Below are positions 25,701 to 38,440 of a stretch of 64,000 bases of DNA, piece by piece. A program made the position numbers and the translations under genes. The notes below the pieces were generated by a model, which was given only the letters and a program-made list of their open reading frames with translations, was not told the DNA's origin and searched no databases. Every line of letters begins with the position of its first letter. The first letter of the stretch is position 1. The DNA is taken from assembly GCF_964340395.1 (NCBI RefSeq), contig NC_135567.1, positions 8,424,658-8,488,657 on the forward strand, read 5' to 3'. This stretch comes from Glandiceps talaboti. Taxonomy: Eukaryota; Hemichordata; Enteropneusta; Spengelidae.

Positions 25701-28700
25701 TGGTGTTAACATACGACTGGTGCAGGCATTAACCCTTCCAGTTGCTAACACATACTGGTAAGGTGTTAGTGTCAGCCTAGTGTTAGCACTGAGCTAGTAT
25801 GGTGTTAACACAGGATTGATACAGACATAAACCCTTCCAGTTGCTAACACATACTAGTGAGGTGTTAGTTTCAGCCTAGTGTTAGCACTGAGCTAGTCTG
25901 GTGTTAACATACGACTGGTGCAGGCATTAACCCTTCCAGTTGCTAACACATACTGGTAAGGTGTTAGTGTCAGCCTAGTGTTAGCACTGAGCTAGTCTGG
26001 TGTTAACACAGGACTGGTGCAGGCATTAACCCTTCCAGTTGCTAACACATACTGGTAAGGTGTTAGTGTCAGCCTAGTGTTGGCACTGAGCTAGTATGGT
26101 GTTAACACAGGATTGATACAGACATTAACCCTTCCAGTTGCTAACGCATACTAGTGAGGTGTTAGTGTCAGCCTAGTGTTAGCACTGAGCTAGTCTGGAT
26201 AGGACTGGTGCAGGCATTAACCCTTCCAGTTGCTAACACATACTGGTGAGGTGTTAGTGTCAGCCTAGTGTTAGCACTGAGCTAGTCTGGTGTTAACATA
26301 CGACTGGTGCAGGCATTAACCCTTCCAGTTGCTAACACATACTGGTAAGGTGTTAGTGTCAGCCTAGTGTTAGCACTGAGCTAGTATGGTGTTAACACAG
26401 GATTGATACAGACATAAACCCTTCCAGTTGCTAACACTTACTGGTGATGTGTTAGTGTCAGCCTAGTGTTAGCACTGAGCTAGTCTGGTGTTAACATAGG
26501 ACTGGTACAGATATTAACCCTTCCAGTTGCTAACACATACTGGTGAGGTGTTAGTGTCAGTCTAGTGTTAGCACTGAGCTAGTCTGGATAGGACTGGTGC
26601 AGGCATTAACCCTTCCGGTTGCTAACACATACTGGTGAGGTGTTAGTGTCAGCCTAGTGTTAGCACTGAGCTAGTCTGGTGTTAACACAGGACTGGTGCA
26701 GGCATTAACCCTTCCAGTTGCTAACACATACTGGTAAGGTGTTAGTGTCAGCCTAGTGTTAGCACTGAGCTAGTCTGGTGTTAACACAGGACTGGTACAG
26801 ACATTAACCCTTCCAGTTGCTAACACATACTGGTGAGGTGTTAGTGTCAGCCTAGTGTTAGCACTGAGCTAGTCTGGTGTTAACATAGGACTGGTAAAGA
26901 TATTAACCCTTCCAGTTGCTAACACATACTGGTGAGGTGTTAGTGTCAGTCTAGTGTTAGCACTGAGCTAGTCTGGATAGGACTGGTGCAGGCATTAACC
27001 CTTTCAGTTGCTAACACATACTGGTGAGGTGTTAGTGTCAGCCTAGTGTTAGCACTGAGCTAGTCTGGTGTTAACATACGACTGGTGCAGACATTAACCC
27101 TTCCAGTTGCTAACACATACTGGTAAGGTGTTAGTGTCAGCCTAGTGTTAGCACTGAGCTAGTATGGTGTTAACACAGGATTGATACAGACATTAACCCT
27201 TCCAGTTGCTAACACATACTAGTGAGGTGTTAGTTTCAGCCTAGTGTTAGCACTGAGCTAGTCTGGTGTTAACATACGACTGGTGCAGGCATTAACCCTT
27301 CCAGTTGCTAACACATACTGGTAAGGTGTTAGTGTCAGCCTAGTGTTAGCACTGAGCTAGTCTGGTGTTAACACAGGACTGGTACAGACATTAACCCTTC
27401 CAGTTGCTAACACATACTGGTGAGGTGTTAGTGTCAGCCTAGTGTTAGCACTGAGCTAGTCTGGTGTTAACATAGGACTGGTACAGATATTAACCCTTCC
27501 AGTTGCTAACACATACTGGTGAGGTGTTAGTGTCAGTCTAGTGTTAGCACTGAGCTAGTCTGGATAGGACTGGTGCAGGCATTAACCCTTGCAGTTGCTA
27601 ACACATACTGGTGAGGTGTTAGTGTCAGCCTAGTGTTAGCACTGAGCTAGTCTGGTGTTAACACAGGACTGGTGCAGGCATTAACCCTTCCAGTTGCTAA
27701 CACATACTGGTAAGGTGTTAGTGTCAGCCTAGTGTTAGCACTGAGCTAGTCTGGTGTTAACACAGGACTGGTACAGACATTAACCCTTCCAGTTGCTAAC
27801 ACATACTGGTGAGGTGTTAATGTCAGCCTAGTGTTAGCACTGAGCTAGTCTGGTGTTAACATAGGACTGGTACAGATATTAACCCTTCCAGTTGCTAACA
27901 CATACTGGTGAGGTGTTAGTGTCAGTCTAGTGTTAGCACTGAGCTAGTCTGGATAGGACTGGTGCAGGCATTAACCCTTCCAGTTGCTAACACATACTGG
28001 TGAGGTGTTAGTGTCAGCCTAGTGTTAGCACTGAGCTAGTCTGGTGTTAACATAGACTGGTGCAGGCATTAACCCTTCCAGTTGCTAACACATACTGGTA
28101 AGGTGTTAGTGTCAGCCTAGTGTTGGCACTGAGCTAGTATGGTGTTAACACAGGATTGATACAGACATTAACCCTTCCAGTTGCTAACACATACTAGTGA
28201 GGTGTTAGTGTCAGCCTAGTGTTAGCACTGAGCTAGTCTGGATAGGACTGGTGCAGGCATTAACCCTTCCAGTTGCTAACACATACTGGTAAGGTGTTAG
28301 TGTCAGCCTAGTGTTAGCACTGAGCTAGTATGGTGTTAACACAGGATTGATACAGACATAAACCCTTCCAGTTGCTAACACATACTAGTGAGGTGTTAGT
28401 TTCAGCCTAGTGTTAGCACTGAGCTAGTCTGGTGTTAACATAGGACTGGTACAGATATTAACCTTTCCAGTTGCTAACACATACTGGTGAGGTGTTAGTG
28501 TCAGCCTAGTGTTAGCACTGAGCTAGTCTGGTGTTAACATAGGACTGGTACAGATATTAACCCTTCCAGTTGCTAACACATACTGGTGAGGTGTTAGTGT
28601 CAGTCTAGTGTTAGCACTGAGCTAGTCTGGATAGGACTGGTGCAGGCATTAACCCTTCCAGTTGCTAACACATACTGGTGAGGTGTTAGTGTCAGCCTAG

Positions 28701-31700
28701 TGTTAGCACTGAGCTAGTCTGGTGTTAACACAGGACTGGTGCAGGCATTAACCCTTCCAGTTGCTAACACATACTGGTAAGGTGTTAGTGTCAGCCTAGT
28801 GTTAGCACTGAGCTAGTCTGGTGTTAACACAGGACTGGTACAGACATTAACCCTTCCAGTTGCTAACACATACTGGTGAGGTGTTAATGTCAGCCTAGTG
28901 TTAGCACTGAGCTAGTCTGGTGTTAACATAGGACTGGTACAGATATTAACCCTTCCAGTTGCTAACACATACTGGTGAGGTGTTAGTGTCAGTCTAGTGT
29001 TAGCACTGAGCTAGTCTGGATAGGACTGGTGCAGGCATTAACCCTTCCAGTTGCTAACACATACTGGTGAGGTGTTAGTGTCAGCCTAGTGTTAGCACTG
29101 AGCTAGTCTGGTGTTAACATAGACTGGTGCAGGCATTAACCCTTCCAGTTGCTAACACATACTGGTAAGGTGTTAGTGTCAGCCTAGTGTTGGCACTGAG
29201 CTAGTATGGTGTTAACACAGGATTGATACAGACATTAACCCTTCCAGTTGCTAACACATACTAGTGAGGTGTTAGTGTCAGCCTAGTGTTAGCACTGAGC
29301 TAGTCTGGATAGGACTGGTGCAGGCATTAACCCTTCCAGTTGCTAACACATACTGGTGAGGTGTTAGTGTCAGCCTAGTGTTAGCACTGAGCTAGTCTGG
29401 TGTTAACATACGACTGGTGCAGGCATTAACCCTTCCAGTTGCTAACACATACTGGTAAGGTGTTAGTGTCAGCCTAGTGTTAGCACTGAGCTAGTATGGT
29501 GTTAACACAGGATTGATACAGACATAAACCCTTCCCGTTGCTAACACATACTAGTGAGGTGTTAGTTTCAGCCTAGTGTTAGCACTGAGCTAGTCTGGTG
29601 TTAACATACGACTGGTGCAGGCATTAACCCTTCCAGTTGCTAACACATACTGGTAAGGTGTTAGTGTCAGCCTAGTGTTAGCACTGAGCTAGTCTGGTGT
29701 TAACACAGAACTGGTACAGACATTAACCCTTCCAGTTGCTAACACATACTGGTGAGGTGTTAGTGTCAGCCTAGTGTTAGCACTGAGCTAGTCTGGTGTT
29801 AACATAGGACTGGTACAGATATTAACCCTTCCAGTTGCTAACACATACTGGTGAGGTGTTAGTGTCAGTCTAGTGTTAGCACTGAGCTAGTCTGGATAGG
29901 ATTGGTGCAGGCATTAACCCTTCCGGTTGCTAACACATACTGGTGAGGTGTTAGTGTCAGCCTAGTGTTAGCACTGAGCTAGTCTGGTGTTAACACAGGA
30001 CTGGTGCAGGCATTAACCCTTCCAGTTGCTAACACATACTGGTAAGGTGTTAGTGTCAGCCTAGTGTTAGCACTGAGCTAGTCTGGTGTTAACACAGGAC
30101 TGGTACAGACATTAACCCTTCCAGTTGCTAACACATACTGGTGAGGTGTTAGTGTCAGCCTAGTGTTAGCACTGAGCTAGTCTGGTGTTAACATAGGACT
30201 GGTAAAGATATTAACCCTTCCAGTTGCTAACACATACTGGTGAGGTGTTAGTGTCAGTCTAGTGTTAGCACTGAGCTAGTCTGGATAGGACTGGTGCAGG
30301 CATTAACCCTTTCAGTTGCTAACACATACTGGTGAGGTGTTAGTGTCAGCCTAGTGTTAGCACTGAGCTAGTCTGGTGTTAACATACGACTGGTGCAGAC
30401 ATTAACCCTTCCAGTTGCTAACACATACTGGTAAGGTGTTAGTGTCAGCCTAGTGTTAGCACTGAGCTAGTATGGTGTTAACACAGGATTGATACAGACA
30501 TTAACCCTTCCAGTTGCTAACACATACTAGTGAGGTGTTAGTTTCAGCCTAGTGTTAGCACTGAGCTAGTCTGGTGTTAACATACGACTGGTGCAGGCAT
30601 TAACCCTTCCAGTTGCTAACACATACTGGTAAGGTGTTAGTGTCAGCCTAGTGTTAGCACTGAGCTAGTCTGGTGTTAACACAGGACTGGTACAGACATT
30701 AACCCTTCCAGTTGCTAACACATACTGGTGAGGTGTTAGTGTCAGCCTAGTGTTAGCACTGAGCTAGTCTGGTGTTAACATAGGACTGGTACAGATATTA
30801 ACCCTTCCAGTTGCTAACACATACTGGTGAGGTGTTAGTGTCAGTCTAGTGTTAGCACTGAGCTAGTCTGGATAGGACTGGTGCAGGCATTAACCCTTGC
30901 AGTTGCTAACACATACTGGTGAGGTGTTAGTGTCAGCCTAGTGTTAGCACTGAGCTAGTCTGGTGTTAACACAGGACTGGTGCAGGCATTAACCCTTCCA
31001 GTTGCTAACACATACTGGTAAGGTGTTAGTGTCAGCCTAGTGTTAGCACTGAGCTAGTCTGGTGTTAACACAGGACTGGTACAGACATTAACCCTTCCAG
31101 TTGCTAACACATACTGGTGAGGTGTTAATGTCAGCCTAGTGTTAGCACTGAGCTAGTCTGGTGTTAACATAGGACTGGTACAGATATTAACCCTTCCAGT
31201 TGCTAACACATACTGGTGAGGTGTTAGTGTCAGTCTAGTGTTAGCACTGAGCTAGTCTGGATAGGACTGGTGCAGGCATTAACCCTTCCAGTTGCTAACA
31301 CATACTGGTGAGGTGTTAGTGTCAGCCTAGTGTTAGCACTGAGCTAGTCTGGTGTTAACATAGACTGGTGCAGGCATTAACCCTTCCAGTTGCTAACACA
31401 TACTGGTAAGGTGTTAGTGTCAGCCTAGTGTTGGCACTGAGCTAGTATGGTGTTAACACAGGATTGATACAGACATTAACCCTTCCAGTTGCTAACACAT
31501 ACTAGTGAGGTGTTAGTGTCAGCCTAGTGTTAGCACTGAGCTAGTCTGGATAGGACTGGTGCAGGCATTAACCCTTCCAGTTGCTAACACATACTGGTAA
31601 GGTGTTAGTGTCAGCCTAGTGTTAGCACTGAGCTAGTATGGTGTTAACACAGGATTGATACAGACATAAACCCTTCCAGTTGCTAACACATACTAGTGAG

Positions 31701-34700
31701 GTGTTAGTTTCAGCCTAGTGTTAGCACTGAGCTAGTCTGGTGTTAACATACGACTGGTGCAGGCATTAACCCTTCCAGTTGCTAACACATACTGGTAAGG
31801 TGTTAGTGTCAGCCTAGTGTTAGCACTGAGCTAGTCTGGTGTTAACACAGGACTGGTACAGACATTAACCCTTCCAGTTGCTAACACATACTGGTGAGGT
31901 GTTAGTGTCAGCCTAGTGTTAGCACTGAGCTAGTCTGGTGTTAACATAGGACTGGTACAGATATTAACCTTTCCAGTTGCTAACACATACTGGTGAGGTG
32001 TTAGTGTCAGCCTAGTGTTAGCACTGAGCTAGTCTGGTGTTAACATAGGACTGGTACAGATATTAACCCTTCCAGTTGCTAACACATACTGGTGAGGTGT
32101 TAGTGTCAGTCTAGTGTTAGCACTGAGCTAGTCTGGATAGGACTGGTGCAGGCATTAACCCTTCCAGTTGCTAACACATACTGGTGAGGTGTTAGTGTCA
32201 GCCTAGTGTTAGCACTGAGCTAGTCTGGTGTTAACACAGGACTGGTGCAGGCATTAACCCTTCCAGTTGCTAACACATACTGGTAAGGTGTTAGTGTCAG
32301 CCTAGTGTTAGCACTGAGCTAGTCTGGTGTTAACACAGGACTGGTACAGACATTAACCCTTCCAGTTGCTAACACATACTGGTGAGGTGTTAATGTCAGC
32401 CTAGTGTTAGCACTGAGCTAGTCTGGTGTTAACATAGGACTGGTACAGATATTAACCCTTCCAGTTGCTAACACATACTGGTGAGGTGTTAGTGTCAGTC
32501 TAGTGTTAGCACTGAGCTAGTCTGGATAGGACTGGTGCAGGCATTAACCCTTCCAGTTGCTAACACATACTGGTGAGGTGTTAGTGTCAGCCTAGTGTTA
32601 GCACTGAGCTAGTCTGGTGTTAACATAGACTGGTGCAGGCATTAACCCTTCCAGTTGCTAACACATACTGGTAAGGTGTTAGTGTCAGCCTAGTGTTGGC
32701 ACTGAGCTAGTATGGTGTTAACACAGGATTGATACAGACATTAACCCTTCCAGTTGCTAACACATACTAGTGAGGTGTTAGTGTCAGCCTAGTGTTAGCA
32801 CTGAGCTAGTCTGGATAGGACTGGTGCAGGCATTAACCCTTCCAGTTGCTAACACATACTGGTGAGGTGTTAGTGTCAGCCTAGTGTTAGCACTGAGCTA
32901 GTCTGGTGTTAACATACGACTGGTGCAGGCATTAACCCTTCCAGTTGCTAACACATACTGGTAAGGTGTTAGTGTCAGCCTAGTGTTAGCACTGAGCTAG
33001 TATGGTGTTAACACAGGATTGATACAGACATAAACCCTTCCCGTTGCTAACACATACTAGTGAGGTGTTAGTTTCAGCCTAGTGTTAGCACTGAGCTAGT
33101 CTGGTGTTAACATACGACTGGTGCAGGCATTAACCCTTCCAGTTGCTAACACATACTGGTAAGGTGTTAGTGTCAGCCTAGTGTTAGCACTGAGCTAGTC
33201 TGGTGTTAACACAGGACTGGTACAGACATTAACCCTTCCAGTTGCTAACACATACTGGTGAGGTGTTAGTGTCAGCCTAGTGTTAGCACTGAGCTAGTCT
33301 GGTGTTAACATAGGACTGGTACAGATATTAACCCTTCCAGTTGCTAACACATACTGGTGAGGTGTTAGTGTCAGTCTAGTGTTAGCACTGAGCTAGTCTG
33401 GATAGGACTGGTGCAGGCATTAACCCTTCCGGTTGCTAACACATACTGGTGAGGTGTTAGTGTCAGCCTAATGTTAGCACTGAGCTAGTCTGGTGTTAAC
33501 ACAGGACTGGTGCAGGCATTAACCCTTCCAGTTGCTAACACATACTGGTAAGGTGTTAGTGTCAGCCTAGTGTTAGCACTGAGCTAGTCTGGTGTTAACA
33601 CAGGACTGGTACAAACATTAACCCTTCCAGTTGCTAACACATACTGGTGAGGTGTTAGTGTCAGCCTAGTGTTAGCACTGAGCTAGTCTGGTGTTAACAT
33701 AGGACTGGTACAGATATTAACCCTTCCAGTTGCTAACACATACTGGTGAGGTGTTAGTGTCAGTCTAGTGTTAGCACTGAGCTAGTCTGGATAGGACTGG
33801 TGCAGGCATTAACCCTTCCAGTTGCTAACACATACTGGTGAGGTGTTAGTGTCAGCCTAGTGTTAGCACTGAGCTAGTCTGGTGTTAACATACGACTGGT
33901 GCAGGCATTAACCCTTCCAGTTGCTAACACATACTGGTAAGGTGTTAGTGTCAGCCTAGTGTTAGCACTGAGCTAGTATGGTGTTAACACAGGATTGATA
34001 CAGACATTAACCCTTCCAGTTGCTAACACATACTAGTGAGGTGTTAGTGTCAGCCTAGTGTTAGCACTGAGCTAGTCTGGTGTTAACATACGACTGGTGC
34101 AGGCATTAACCCTTCCAGTTGCTAACACATACTGGTAAGGTGTTAGTGTCAGCCTAGTGTTAGCACTGAGCTAGTCTGGTGTTAACACAGGACTGGTACA
34201 GACATTAACCCTTCCAGTTGCTAACACATACTAGTGAGGTGTTAGTTTCAGCCTAGTGTTAGCACTGAGCTAGTCTGGTGTTAACATAGGACTGGTACAG
34301 ATATTAACCCTTCCAGTTGCTAACACATACTGGTGAGGTGTTAGTGTCAGTCTAGTGTTAGCACTGAGCTAGTCTGGATAGGACTGGTGCAGGCATTAAC
34401 CCTTCCAGTTGCTAACACATACTGGTGAGGTGTTAGTGTCAGCCTAGTGTTAGCACTGAGCTAGTCTGGTGTTAACATAGACTGGTGCAGGCATTAACCC
34501 TTCCAGTTGCTAACACATACTGGTAAGGTGTTAGTGTCAGCCTAGTGTTGGCACTGAGCTAGTATGGTGTTAACACAGGATTGATACAGACATTAACCCT
34601 TCCAGTTGCTAACACATACTAGTGAGGTGTTAGTGTCAGCCTAGTGTTAGCACTGAGCTAGTCTGGATAGGACTGGTGCAGGCATTAACCCTTCCAGTTG

Positions 34701-37061
34701 CTAACACATACTGGTGAGGTGTTAGTGTCAGCCTAGTGTTAGCACTGAGCTAGTCTGGTGTTAACATACGACTGGTGCAGGCATTAACCCTTCCAGTTGC
34801 TAACACATACTGGTAAGGTGTTAGTGTCAGCCTAGTGTTAGCACTGAGCTAGTATGGTGTTAACACAGGATTGATACAGACATAAACCCTTCCCGTTGCT
34901 AACACATACTAGTGAGGTGTTAGTTTCAGCCTAGTGTTAGCACTGAGCTAGTCTGGTGTTAACATACGACTGGTGCAGGCATTAACCCTTCCAGTTGCTA
35001 ACACATACTGGTAAGGTGTTAGTGTCAGCCTAGTGTTAGCACTGAGCTAGTCTGGTGTTAACACAGGACTGGTACAGACATTAACCCTTCCAGTTGCTAA
35101 CACATACTGGTGAGGTGTTAGTGTCAGCCTAGTGTTAGCACTGAGCTAGTCTGGTGTTAACATAGGACTGGTACAGATATTAACCCTTCCAGTTGCTAAC
35201 ACATACTGGTGAGGTGTTAGTGTCAGTCTAGTGTTAGCACTGAGCTAGTCTGGATAGGACTGGTGCAGGCATTAACCCTTCCGGTTGCTAACACATACTG
35301 GTGAGGTGTTAGTGTCAGCCTAATGTTAGCACTGAGCTAGTCTGGTGTTAACACAGGACTGGTGCAGGCATTAACCCTTCCAGTTGCTAACACATACTGG
35401 TAAGGTGTTAGTGTCAGCCTAGTGTTAGCACTGAGCTAGTCTGGTGTTAACACAGGACTGGTACAAACATTAACCCTTCCAGTTGCTAACACATACTGGT
35501 GAGGTGTTAGTGTCAGCCTAGTGTTAGCACTGAGCTAGTCTGGTGTTAACATAGGACTGGTACAGATATTAACCCTTCCAGTTGCTAACACATACTGGTG
35601 AGGTGTTAGTGTCAGTCTAGTGTTAGCACTGAGCTAGTCTGGATAGGACTGGTGCAGGCATTAACCCTTCCAGTTGCTAACACATACTGGTGAGGTGTTA
35701 GTGTCAGCCTAGTGTTAGCACTGAGCTAGTCTGGTGTTAACATACGACTGGTGCAGGCATTAACCCTTCCAGTTGCTAACACATACTGGTAAGGTGTTAG
35801 TGTCAGCCTAGTGTTAGCACTGAGCTAGTATGGTGTTAACACAGGATTGATACAGACATTAACCCTTCCAGTTGCTAACACATACTAGTGAGGTGTTAGT
35901 GTCAGCCTAGTGTTAGCACTGAGCTAGTCTGGTGTTAACATACGACTGGTGCAGGCATTAACCCTTCCAGTTGCTAACACATACTGGTAAGGTGTTAGTG
36001 TCAGCCTAGTGTTAGCACTGAGCTAGTCTGGTGTTAACACAGGACTGGTACAGACATTAACCCTTCCAGTTGCTAACACATACTAGTGAGGTGTTAGTTT
36101 CAGCCTAGTGTTAGCACTGAGCTAGTCTGGTGTTAACATAGGACTGGTACAGATATTAACCCTTCCAGTTGCTAACACATACTGGTGAGGTGTTAGTATC
36201 AGTCTAGTGTTAGCACTGAGCTAGTCTGGATAGGACTGATGCAGGCATTAACCCTTCCAGTTGCTAACACATACTGGTGAGGTGTTAGTGTCAGCCTAGT
36301 GTTAGCACTGAGCTAGTCTGGTGTTAACACAGGACTGGTACAGACATTAACCCTTCCAGTTACTAACACATACTGGTGAGGTGTTAGTGTCAGCCTAGTG
36401 TTAGCACTGAGCTAATCTGGTGTTAACATAGGACTGGTGTAGGCATTAGCCCTTCCAGTTGCTAACACATACTGGTGAGGTGTTAGTGTCAGCCTAGTGT
36501 TAGCACTGAGCTAGTCTGGTGTTAACATAGAACTGGTGCAGACATTAACCCTTCCAGTTGCTAACACATACTGGTGAGGTGTTAGTGTCAGCCTAGTGTT
36601 AGCACTGAGCTAGTCTGGTGTTAACATAGAACTTGTGCAGACATTAACCCTTCCAGTTGCTAACACATACTAGTGAGGTGTTAGTGCCAGCCTAGTATTA
36701 GCACTGAGCTAGTCTGGTGTTAACATAGGACTGGTGTAGACATTAACCCTTCCAGTTGCTAACACATACTAGTGAGGTGTTAGTGCCAGCCTAGTATTAG
36801 CACTGAGCTAATCTGGTGTTAACACAGGACTGGTGTAGGCATTAACCCTTCCAGTTGCTAACACATACTGGTGAGGTGTTAGTGTATTATAGGAAACTGT
36901 CAATTTTACAAGATTTCCTCCTCTCTGTTACTAGGGTTGTAAAACCTTAGTAAAAACACTGAATTAATATCAATGTAGATGATAAACTGTTGATCTCACT
37001 CCGTAGTTGAAGAGTCAATTACAAAGTTGATAAACATCTATTTTTATTTTTATTTTTATAG
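10721..37061 (+). other. Intron 2 of the zinc-finger gene, 26.3 kb and satellite-filled
   Basis: A phase 1 GT-AG intron of 26,341 bp, from donor GTATGT at 10721 to a T-rich acceptor (TTTTTATTTTTATAG) at 37061. Only about 130 bp at the left and 177 bp at the right are not array, so about 99% of the intron is one tandem satellite. The assignment rests on the exact phase match of the exons either side of it and on the absence of any other exon between them. Confidence 0.72.
10855..36884. repeat. Satellite array 3 (about 98-bp monomer, roughly 265 copies, higher-order repeats)
   Basis: The monomer, written from CAGTTGCTAACACATACTGG, continues TGAGGTGTTAGTGTCAGCCT, AGTGTTAGCACTGAGCTAGT, CTGGTGTTAACATAGGACTG and GTACAGATATTAACCCTTC (99 bp). 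A shorter class (about 92 bp) has CTGGATAGGACTGG in place of CTGGTGTTAACATAGGACTGG. Units differ by a limited set of linked variants (GGTAAGG, GGTGAGG or AGTGAGG; ACAGACAT, GCAGGCAT or ACAGATAT; TTCCGGTTG; GAGTTGTTAG). These recur in multi-kilobase blocks, for example offsets of 2,729, 2,630, 3,308 and 1,852 bp. Edge units at 10855-10960 and about 36360-36884 are more diverged. TGTTAGCA and TGCTAACA are inverted within each unit. No long open frame exists in the array. Confidence 0.97.
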
Positions 37062-38440
37062 AAAAAACTACAATAATGAACTTTCTGTGTGAAAGAGGAG
37101 TAATTCACATGAATGTGACATCAGAGATGGTATCAACCAATGAAAATCCAGGATATACATCAGTGGATGTGACATCAGACGTTGCTCCAACCAATGAAAA
37201 TCCTTCTAATAAAGAAAATGATGTTTGGTCAAGGCATGAAACAGAAGTTACTGTTTTGGCCAAAGAAAACACAACACACATCATGGAACTTGACAAATCA
37301 GCAAATACATTAGAAATGCCATCAACCAATAAAAATCCAGAACACATTCTGAAACACAGCCAACAGATGTATATGAAATCTGAAATACTACCAACCAATC
37401 AAAATCCAGCATCAGTGGTGCACCATGACAGTGAAACATTTTCTATTGTTCCTGAGTGGCAGCCTCTAGAGGGCAGTATTCAACTCCATAGGTCTGAAAC
37501 AGTTCGTCCAATCAAATTGAAGTTTGACAAAAAACGTTTACTTAAGTATGATAGCGTCAGAAAAAAGCTGAAAAGCAAACTGAAAGTGAGAAACACCGAA
37601 CAGTCTACCATGACAATTTCTGGTGAAAAAAATGAAAACTGTGATCTCAGAGTTGCGGATAACGGAACTTCACTACAACATCATCAAAGTGCTAGTAGTG
37701 CTACTAGAAATGTTGATGATGGCGGGGTTCAATTTGAAGAAAGTATTTCATACCCAGGTGCAAGTTCATACAACATTGTTGAAGGAGCTGAAGTGAATCC
37801 AACGATCGCGATCAAAACTGAGGAACGGCGCCAGTGTGAACAAGGTCATGTTACTGAAACCATCTCAGCCAACGTCTATGATAGCCCAAGTTTAACCACA
37901 CATGAACACCTGCCAGAGAGGGCACTGGACAATTTTTATGGTGAGCGGCAGCCATATTGTAACCCTTCTGTTCCCCAGCCATCATTTGAACTACACACAG
38001 TCACTCAACAACAGAACAAAGAAGTTTTTGTCTGCGACATCTGTGAGAAGAGTTTTGATTTCCATAGCAACCTTGTGTCACATATGCGCACACATATGTC
38101 AAGTGTCCGGCACCCTTGTCAAATTTGTCAGAAAACATTTTCAACAAAACGAAATTTATCCGTCCATCTTAGTATCCATACAGGCGTGAGACCATTCCAG
38201 TGCAACATCTGCAAAAAGCGATTTATAACTAGGGACAAACTTAACATTCATACGAGAATTCATACTGGCGAAAAACCACATCGATGTGAGTACTGCGGCA
38301 AACGTTTTAACACAAAGTCTAACTACAATACCCATGTAAGGATACATACTGGCGTTAACGCTCATACGTGTACAGAGTGTGGTTCTCAATACTCTCGTAA
38401 ATCTCTCCTCATTAAACACATGGCTAAACATGCAATATAG
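37062..38440 (+). CDS. C2H2 zinc-finger gene, terminal coding exon (five fingers)
   Basis: This exon begins with AA, completing GAA after exon 2, and reads EKTTIMNFLCERG onward to TAG at 38438-38440. The assembled protein has 555 residues. Residues 102-420 are low-complexity and polar, with four TNxNP motifs (122, 140, 185, 208), a basic stretch at about 251-273 that may be a nuclear localisation signal, and an IKTE sumoylation-type motif (Lys 348). Five C2H2 fingers occupy 421-553, with Cys/Cys/His/His at 421/424/437/441, 449/452/465/469, 477/480/493/497, 505/508/521/525 and 533/536/549/553. The linker between fingers 3 and 4 is the canonical TGEKP; the others deviate. By family knowledge this is a sequence-specific nuclear DNA-binding protein; its target is unknown. 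The internal ATG at 37076 could be mistaken for the start, but the upstream exons splice to it in frame. Confidence 0.93.

Noticed and set aside
10855-36884. CRISPR-like array
   Set aside because: Monomers are directly adjacent with no unique spacers, and the context is eukaryotic. It is a satellite.
37076-37078. ATG 37076 as start of the zinc-finger protein
   Set aside because: The frame stays open to the splice acceptor at 37061 and joins exon 2 and exon 1 exactly in phase. The start at 6025 has an upstream stop and is conserved in the paralogue.
37105-38431. Antisense and other-frame open frames over the zinc-finger exon
   Set aside because: They are shadows of the real coding frame, with no domains.
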